A stretch of 9,659 nt of DNA from Bacillota bacterium (GTDB taxonomy: Bacteria > Bacillota > Bacilli > Lactobacillales > Aerococcaceae), in the NCBI GenBank assembly GCA_023442905.1, contig JAEZWY010000016.1, positions 1 to 9,659 on the forward strand, read 5' to 3'. This document shows, one piece after another, positions 6,198 through 9,659 of the stretch. Positions within the stretch are counted from its first letter, which is position 1. The number at the start of each line of letters is the position of its first letter. The translations under genes were made by a program, and so were the position numbers. The notes beneath the pieces were generated by a model. The model was not told the origin of the DNA, did not search any database, and saw only the letters and a program-made list of their open reading frames with translations.

Positions 6198-7058
6198 TTA
6201 CTTAAGACGGATACCGCCGTCAACTTGCTCAATTTGACGGTTTTTTAATAAATTCCCTAGGGCACGTTTAAATTGCGCCTTAGAAATACCAAAATAATCA
6301 CGGATATCATCCGGATTAGATTTGTCATGGTAGGGTAAGAAATGATTTGGTTGACGTTGTAATAAGGCCAGAATCATTTGTGCATCTTCAGAGATGACTG
6401 TATGAGCAAGCGGTTTTAAAGAAATATTCAAGTTCCCATTTTGCCCAATACCGATAACGCGACCTTGTACTTCTTGACCCAAATGCGGTTCTTCTAATCG
6501 CTCACTCTCGTGAATGAAAGCTAGGAAATAATCATCTGTAATCACATAAGTTCCAACTAGCTTAGCGTGATAGACAGTCCCTTTAACTTCTTGGTTAGTC
6601 CAAGATTTCGATTGTGGTGATAATTTGTTTGTAATCTGTTGAAAAACTTGGTCTTCTGCTAATTTACCCCAAATACGGTCTTTTTTATCTACCTCTAAAC
6701 GGATAAATAAACGATCACCTTTTTTAGGCCATAAGTGTTTTTCACTTGGTAGATCATCTAAAGAAACAACAATTTCTTTATCTGCTAAGCCGATATCCAC
6801 AAAAACCCCTAAATCTTTACGGATAGCTGTAACCGTCGACCAACCATAACGACCTTGACGTACCTCTGGTAATCGCGTTGTCATCATTTTTGTGTGCTTC
6901 ATATTTTCATAAATAAAACCTTGGACTGCATCACCTAATTGGTAATCGCCTTCACTTTTATCAAGTTGGTAAGTAATACCCTCTTTTTGTACTGAATAAA
7001 ATTTATCATTTTGATCTGTTACCAGTGCTGTAGTAACAGTAGCTAATTGAGCGCTCAT
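6198..7058 (-). CDS. cvfB: CvfB family S1-domain RNA-binding protein
   Basis: The 286-residue protein matches the CvfB/YitL family: consecutive S1-type OB folds followed by a winged helix. I see an N-terminal S1-like domain (about 1-62), a central S1 (about 68-135, with the GVFVDIGLADKEIVVSLDDL core), a third (about 156-216, ending GQNGNLNISLKP) and a C-terminal winged helix (about 225-286, DIRDYFGISKAQFKRALGNL). S. aureus CvfB binds RNA and affects virulence gene expression; its exact targets in other species are not settled. The frame runs 11 codons further upstream, but AAGGAG at 7065-7070, six bases before the ATG at 7056-7058, decides the inner start. It stands between the aro terminator and xerD with its own promoter region. 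Confidence 0.9.
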   Translation of the reverse strand: MSAQLATVTTALVTDQNDKFYSVQKEGITYQLDKSEGDYQLGDAVQGFIYENMKHTKMMTTRLPEVRQGRYGWSTVTAIRKDLGVFVDIGLADKEIVVSLDDLPSEKHLWPKKGDRLFIRLEVDKKDRIWGKLAEDQVFQQITNKLSPQSKSWTNQEVKGTVYHAKLVGTYVITDDYFLAFIHESERLEEPHLGQEVQGRVIGIGQNGNLNISLKPLAHTVISEDAQMILALLQRQPNHFLPYHDKSNPDDIRDYFGISKAQFKRALGNLLKNRQIEQVDGGIRLK

Positions 7059-7064
7059 ATTTTT

Positions 7065-7070
7065 CTCCTT
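7065..7070 (-). promoter_or_regulatory. Ribosome binding site that decides the cvfB start
   Basis: AAGGAG on the minus strand, six bases before the ATG at 7056-7058. The upstream ATGs at 7089-7091 and 7086-7088 have no such site. Confidence 0.8.
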
Positions 7071-7100
7071 CAACTGACCCTTGTTCATCATCTTAGTGCT

Positions 7101-7109
7101 ATTGTATCA
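7101..7109 (-). promoter_or_regulatory. Possible extended -10 promoter of cvfB
   Basis: TGATACAAT on the minus strand fits the TGnTATAAT extended -10 with one mismatch. No -35 is needed or seen. It would start transcription near 7094, about 36 bases before the chosen cvfB start. It may act together with, or instead of, the site at 7154-7182. Confidence 0.4.
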
Positions 7110-7153
7110 TATTTATTATTCACTTAGCCGCAGCTTCATACTTCAAACAACTG

Positions 7154-7182
7154 ATTATACTCGATTACAAGTCAAAGGTAAA
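7154..7182 (-). promoter_or_regulatory. Probable sigma-A promoter of cvfB
   Basis: On the minus strand, TTTACC (7182-7177) and a perfect TATAAT (7159-7154) are exactly 17 bases apart, downstream of the aro terminator. The predicted start near 7147 gives a leader of about 90 bases before cvfB. A TTGACT seven bases further downstream looks better as a -35 but is only 10 bases from the -10 and so does not fit. Confidence 0.65.
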
Positions 7183-7230
7183 CGGTTATTATTTAATTAC
7201 TATTAGCTAATAATCCATGAGTATATATAT

Positions 7231-7268
7231 GATAAAAAGGAGATATGCAGTTTAGCAATATCTCCCTT
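7231..7268 (-). terminator. Intrinsic terminator of the aro operon
   Basis: On the minus strand, an 11-pair stem AAGGGAGATAT/ATATCTCCTTT (one G-U pair) with an 11-base loop is followed by a short T-rich tail (TTATCATAT). It begins 19 bases beyond the aroK stop codon. The plus-strand side is also somewhat T-rich (TTCTATTT), but no plus-strand gene ends here. Confidence 0.75.
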
Positions 7269-7286
7269 CTATTTAATAAAATTCAA

Positions 7287-7802
7287 TTAACTCATTTTTC
7301 TGATAACTTCTGCTGTTTCATGTGCATCCATTTGACGAACATCCAGTCGATAGTTCGACGCTTCCTCGTATAAGGGAATACGTCGCTCATACTTAGCAGC
7401 CATTTGCTTTTTACTATTAGCATTAACTAATGGTCGGTCATTTTGAGTTCGACCCCCACGGTTAATTCGTTGCCAAGAAGTTTCAAAAGTATCCTGTAAG
7501 TAGAATACTTGATCTTGTTGCGCAAGCAATTGTCGACATTCAGCCGTTTCAATAATGCCTCCGCCAGTTGAAATAACAATGCTAGCATTTTCATCCGCTT
7601 CTAGTAATTCTGTCAAGACTTGGAACTCTATTAATCTAAATCCTGATTCTCCAATTTGATCAAAGATTTCTGCAATCGTCTGACCTTGACGGGCCTCGAT
7701 ATAATAGTCCATGTCCACAAATGGCACACCCAACTTATTGGCCAAAATGCGCCCGACTGTTGTCTTCCCGACACCCATAAATCCTGTTAATATGATTGGC
7801 AT
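7287..7802 (-). CDS. aroK: Shikimate kinase
   Basis: This enzyme phosphorylates shikimate to shikimate 3-phosphate with ATP, in the cytoplasm, two steps before chorismate. About 171 residues with the P-loop GFMGVGKT (7-14), the DMD pair (30-32) for magnesium and shikimate, Arg56 in GFRLIE, the STGGG turn (78-82), the lid with RGGRTQNDRPL (115-125, Arg123) and the adenine-side Arg segment KYERRIPLYEEAS (137-149). All key residues are present. The start is uncertain: an ATG at 7824-7826 or a TTG at 7830-7832 would add 8 or 10 residues, but neither has a clear binding site. The ATG at 7800-7802 puts the P-loop at the usual distance from the N-terminus, with a modest GGAAGG upstream. It follows aroA closely and ends the operon. 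Confidence 0.92.
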   Translation of the reverse strand: MPIILTGFMGVGKTTVGRILANKLGVPFVDMDYYIEARQGQTIAEIFDQIGESGFRLIEFQVLTELLEADENASIVISTGGGIIETAECRQLLAQQDQVFYLQDTFETSWQRINRGGRTQNDRPLVNANSKKQMAAKYERRIPLYEEASNYRLDVRQMDAHETAEVIRKMS

Positions 7803-7841
7803 CCTTTGATCAACCTTCCATTTCATTTCCAATTGGGTAAC

Positions 7842-9125
7842 TTATTCGCTTAATGCAGCTAAGTCATCGAAGAAACTTGGGAAAGAAATGTTGACCGCTT
7901 CAGGACGTGCCAGTTGAACAGTACCTTCTTTAACCAATAATGCAGCAACTTGTAACATCATACCAATACGATGGTCACCGTAACTGTCCACTTCTGCTGC
8001 ATGTAACGGTGTTGGACCAGTAATGATCATGCCATCTTCAGTTTCTTCAATGTTTGCACCCATTTTGTTTAATTCTTGGGCTGTGACCTTAATACGGTCA
8101 GTTTCTTTTACTTTTAATTCTTCGGCGTTTCGAATAATCGTTTTACCTTCAGCTTGTGTTGCTGCTAAAGCAATGATAGGAATCTCATCAATTAAAGTTG
8201 GAATAATATTTCCACCAAATTCAGTTGCTTTCAGATCGCTCGCATAGACAGTTAAGTCCCCACTTAAGCCACCTTCATGTAGATTGGTTTCAATATTTGC
8301 GCCCATATCTTCCAATACTTCAATAATTCCAGCTCGAGTTGGATTCAACCCAACATTAGGCATATTTAGTTTAGATCCCTTAACTAAAAGTGCGGCAACA
8401 ATAAAAAAGGCTGCAGAAGAAATGTCTGCTGGTACAGTAATATCAGTAGCCGTTAACGTTTGACCACCTTTTAAATAGATATCTTTATCTTCAACACGTA
8501 AGTCCACACCAAAGTTTTTTAACATATTTTCTGTATGGTCACGAGACCGTTCTTTTTCATGGATTACCGTTGTTCCCTCAGCTGAAAGACCTGCCAATAG
8601 AATGGATGACTTTACCTGAGCTGATGCTACTGGCATATCATACTCAATCGCATTTAAATGGTCAACAGGCTGAATATATAGGGGGGCAAACTCGCTACCG
8701 TCAGATCCAGAAATAGATGCACCCATTTGACGTAAAGGTAACATTACCCGATTCATTGGGCGTTTAGATAGGGATTCATCCCCAATCATTTTAATCTTAA
8801 AAGGAAAACCAGCAAATAGTCCTGCTAATAGACGCATGGTTGTACCAGAGTTCCCAGCATCTAAAGCTTTTTCCGGTGCTGTTAACCCGTCAATCCCTTT
8901 ACCATGAACAATAACAGACCCATCTGGTTCTTCATCAATTTGAACACCTAAATCACGGAAAATATTCATAGTTGAGATACAGTCTTCCGCATATAAAAAG
9001 CCTTCGATTTTAGTTGTGCCTTTTGCAATTGCAGCAAACATGATTGCCCGGTGAGAAATTGACTTATCACCGGGAATCGTAATGCTGCCTTCCAATGCAT
9101 TGGCATCAATCATTAATTCTTTCAT
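7842..9125 (-). CDS. aroA: 3-phosphoshikimate 1-carboxyvinyltransferase (EPSP synthase), class II type
   Basis: It joins shikimate 3-phosphate and phosphoenolpyruvate to give EPSP, the AroC substrate. The 427-residue, two-domain protein has PGDKSISHRA (18-27), AGNSGTTMRL (90-99), RPMNRV (122-127), SAQVKS (168-173), RDHTE (195-199), IDEIPI (312-317, Asp313), KETDR (340-344, Glu341) and YGDHRIGMM (382-390). The GDK, SAQ, R-x-H-x-E and N-x5-T-R (257-264) motifs together are the set used to define class II EPSP synthases, which tend to tolerate glyphosate. The frame extends 7 codons upstream over the end of aroC, but that ATG lacks a binding site. The ATG at 9123-9125, preceded by AAGGAG and a nearer TAAGG, begins 7 bases after the aroC stop. 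Confidence 0.95.
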   Translation of the reverse strand: MKELMIDANALEGSITIPGDKSISHRAIMFAAIAKGTTKIEGFLYAEDCISTMNIFRDLGVQIDEEPDGSVIVHGKGIDGLTAPEKALDAGNSGTTMRLLAGLFAGFPFKIKMIGDESLSKRPMNRVMLPLRQMGASISGSDGSEFAPLYIQPVDHLNAIEYDMPVASAQVKSSILLAGLSAEGTTVIHEKERSRDHTENMLKNFGVDLRVEDKDIYLKGGQTLTATDITVPADISSAAFFIVAALLVKGSKLNMPNVGLNPTRAGIIEVLEDMGANIETNLHEGGLSGDLTVYASDLKATEFGGNIIPTLIDEIPIIALAATQAEGKTIIRNAEELKVKETDRIKVTAQELNKMGANIEETEDGMIITGPTPLHAAEVDSYGDHRIGMMLQVAALLVKEGTVQLARPEAVNISFPSFFDDLAALSE

Positions 9126-9132
9126 GGATGCC

Positions 9133-9659
9133 TTACTCTCCTTCATTTTGCCAAATGTCAGGGTTTTTCACGTATTCGCGGTATTCGGCTACTGCTTTTA
9201 CTAATTCATTGTAGTCATCATGTGGGAATTTTTCTAATATTGCTTGCGCTAGCTCAGTCGCAATCACAGTTTCCCCAATAATAGCGGCACGTGGTACTGC
9301 AGTAATATCTGAACGCTCAATTGACGCTTTGTAAGGTTCTTTTGTATAGATATCTACTGACTGTAAAGGATGGTATTGAGTTGGAATTGGTTTTTTGTAG
9401 CCACGAACGATAATCGGCATACCTGTGGTCATACCACCTTCAAAACCACCCATATGGTTGGTTAATCTGTAGAACCCTTGATTTTCATCGTAGGCAATTT
9501 CATCCATTAGTTCATTACCGAAATGGCTAGCAACTTCAACACCGTCACCGATTTCAGCCGCTTTAAAGGCATTAATCGAGACCATAGCACCTACTAATTT
9601 AGCGTCTAATTTCTTGTCCCAGTGTGTGTACGAACCCAAACCAGCAGGAACATTTTTAG
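9133..9659 (-). CDS. aroC: Chorismate synthase, C-terminal part (cut by window edge)
   Basis: Chorismate synthase uses reduced FMN to convert EPSP to chorismate, the branch point for aromatic amino acids and folate. About 174 codons are visible. The frame stays open to the right edge, where it reads KNVPAGLGSYTHW, so the gene is truncated, not started, here; an in-frame TTG at 9637-9639 is an internal Leu codon. Family landmarks are LGSYTHWDKKLDAKLVGAMVSI, SHFGNELMDEI, TNHMGGFEGGMTTGMPI and RSDITAVPRAAIIGETVIA, the third chorismate synthase signature. The full protein is normally near 390 residues, so a little under half is present. Its TAA lies 7 bases before aroA. The FMN need gives a loose link to the FMN riboswitch at the other end of the window, not a regulatory one. 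Confidence 0.95.
   Translation of the reverse strand, partial: KNVPAGLGSYTHWDKKLDAKLVGAMVSINAFKAAEIGDGVEVASHFGNELMDEIAYDENQGFYRLTNHMGGFEGGMTTGMPIIVRGYKKPIPTQYHPLQSVDIYTKEPYKASIERSDITAVPRAAIIGETVIATELAQAILEKFPHDDYNELVKAVAEYREYVKNPDIWQNEGE

Noticed and set aside
6188..6204. CTTAA/TTAAG hairpin at the cvfB stop codon as a terminator
   Set aside because: Only about five AT-rich pairs and no T run follow. I treat cvfB to xerD read-through as possible.
7824..7832. Earlier aroK starts (ATG at 7824-7826, TTG at 7830-7832)
   Set aside because: No clear ribosome binding site, and they would add residues ahead of the usual N-terminus just before the P-loop. Kept as alternatives only.
9637..9639. TTG as start of a short aroC-like gene
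   Set aside because: The frame remains open to the window edge and continues chorismate synthase sequence, so the codon is internal and the gene is truncated by the window.

Overview
The window is a stretch of ordinary low-GC Gram-positive chromosome. Every gene lies on the minus strand, so transcription runs from high to low coordinates. Gene content and order (chorismate genes, cvfB, xerD, ribT-scpA-scpB-rluB, then an FMN riboswitch), strong AAGGAGG-type ribosome binding sites and short intergenic gaps point to Bacillota, most likely Lactobacillales. A Carnobacteriaceae/Aerococcaceae-type organism is my guess; the sequence alone does not settle genus. There is no phage, insertion sequence, CRISPR array, tRNA or rRNA here, and no gap between genes exceeds about 230 bases.

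Right side (7287-9659): the end of a shikimate/chorismate operon, aroC (cut by the window edge), aroA and aroK, closed by a hairpin terminator at 7231-7268. Middle (5193-7058): cvfB, an S1-domain RNA-binding protein with its own promoter region, then xerD, the chromosome-dimer-resolving tyrosine recombinase, followed by a terminator at 5126-5151. Next (2811-5007): a two-gene ABC exporter of the NatA/NatB (YhaQ/YhaP-like) type. It has its own -10 element, a perfect 14-base palindrome just downstream of the predicted transcription start, and its own terminator at 2759-2799. Left side (94-2627): a compact operon ribT-scpA-scpB-rluB with a plausible sigma-A promoter. Immediately beyond rluB, a strong promoter (57-84) reads into the first 30 bases of an FMN riboswitch that is cut by the window edge. 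A riboflavin transport or synthesis gene should therefore lie just outside.

Functionally, xerD and scpA/scpB all act in chromosome segregation: dimer resolution at dif, and the kleisin and partner subunits of the SMC complex. rluB modifies 23S rRNA, and ribT links this neighbourhood historically to the riboflavin locus. The ABC exporter looks like an independent transcription unit set between xerD and the scp operon. The aro genes supply chorismate.

I see no convincing new biological system. The points most worth a second look are the truncated riboswitch, the palindrome in front of the exporter, and the self-contained position of the exporter genes. Several start codons were moved inward from the longest open frame because a good ribosome binding site and the family's usual N-terminus agree on the inner start.
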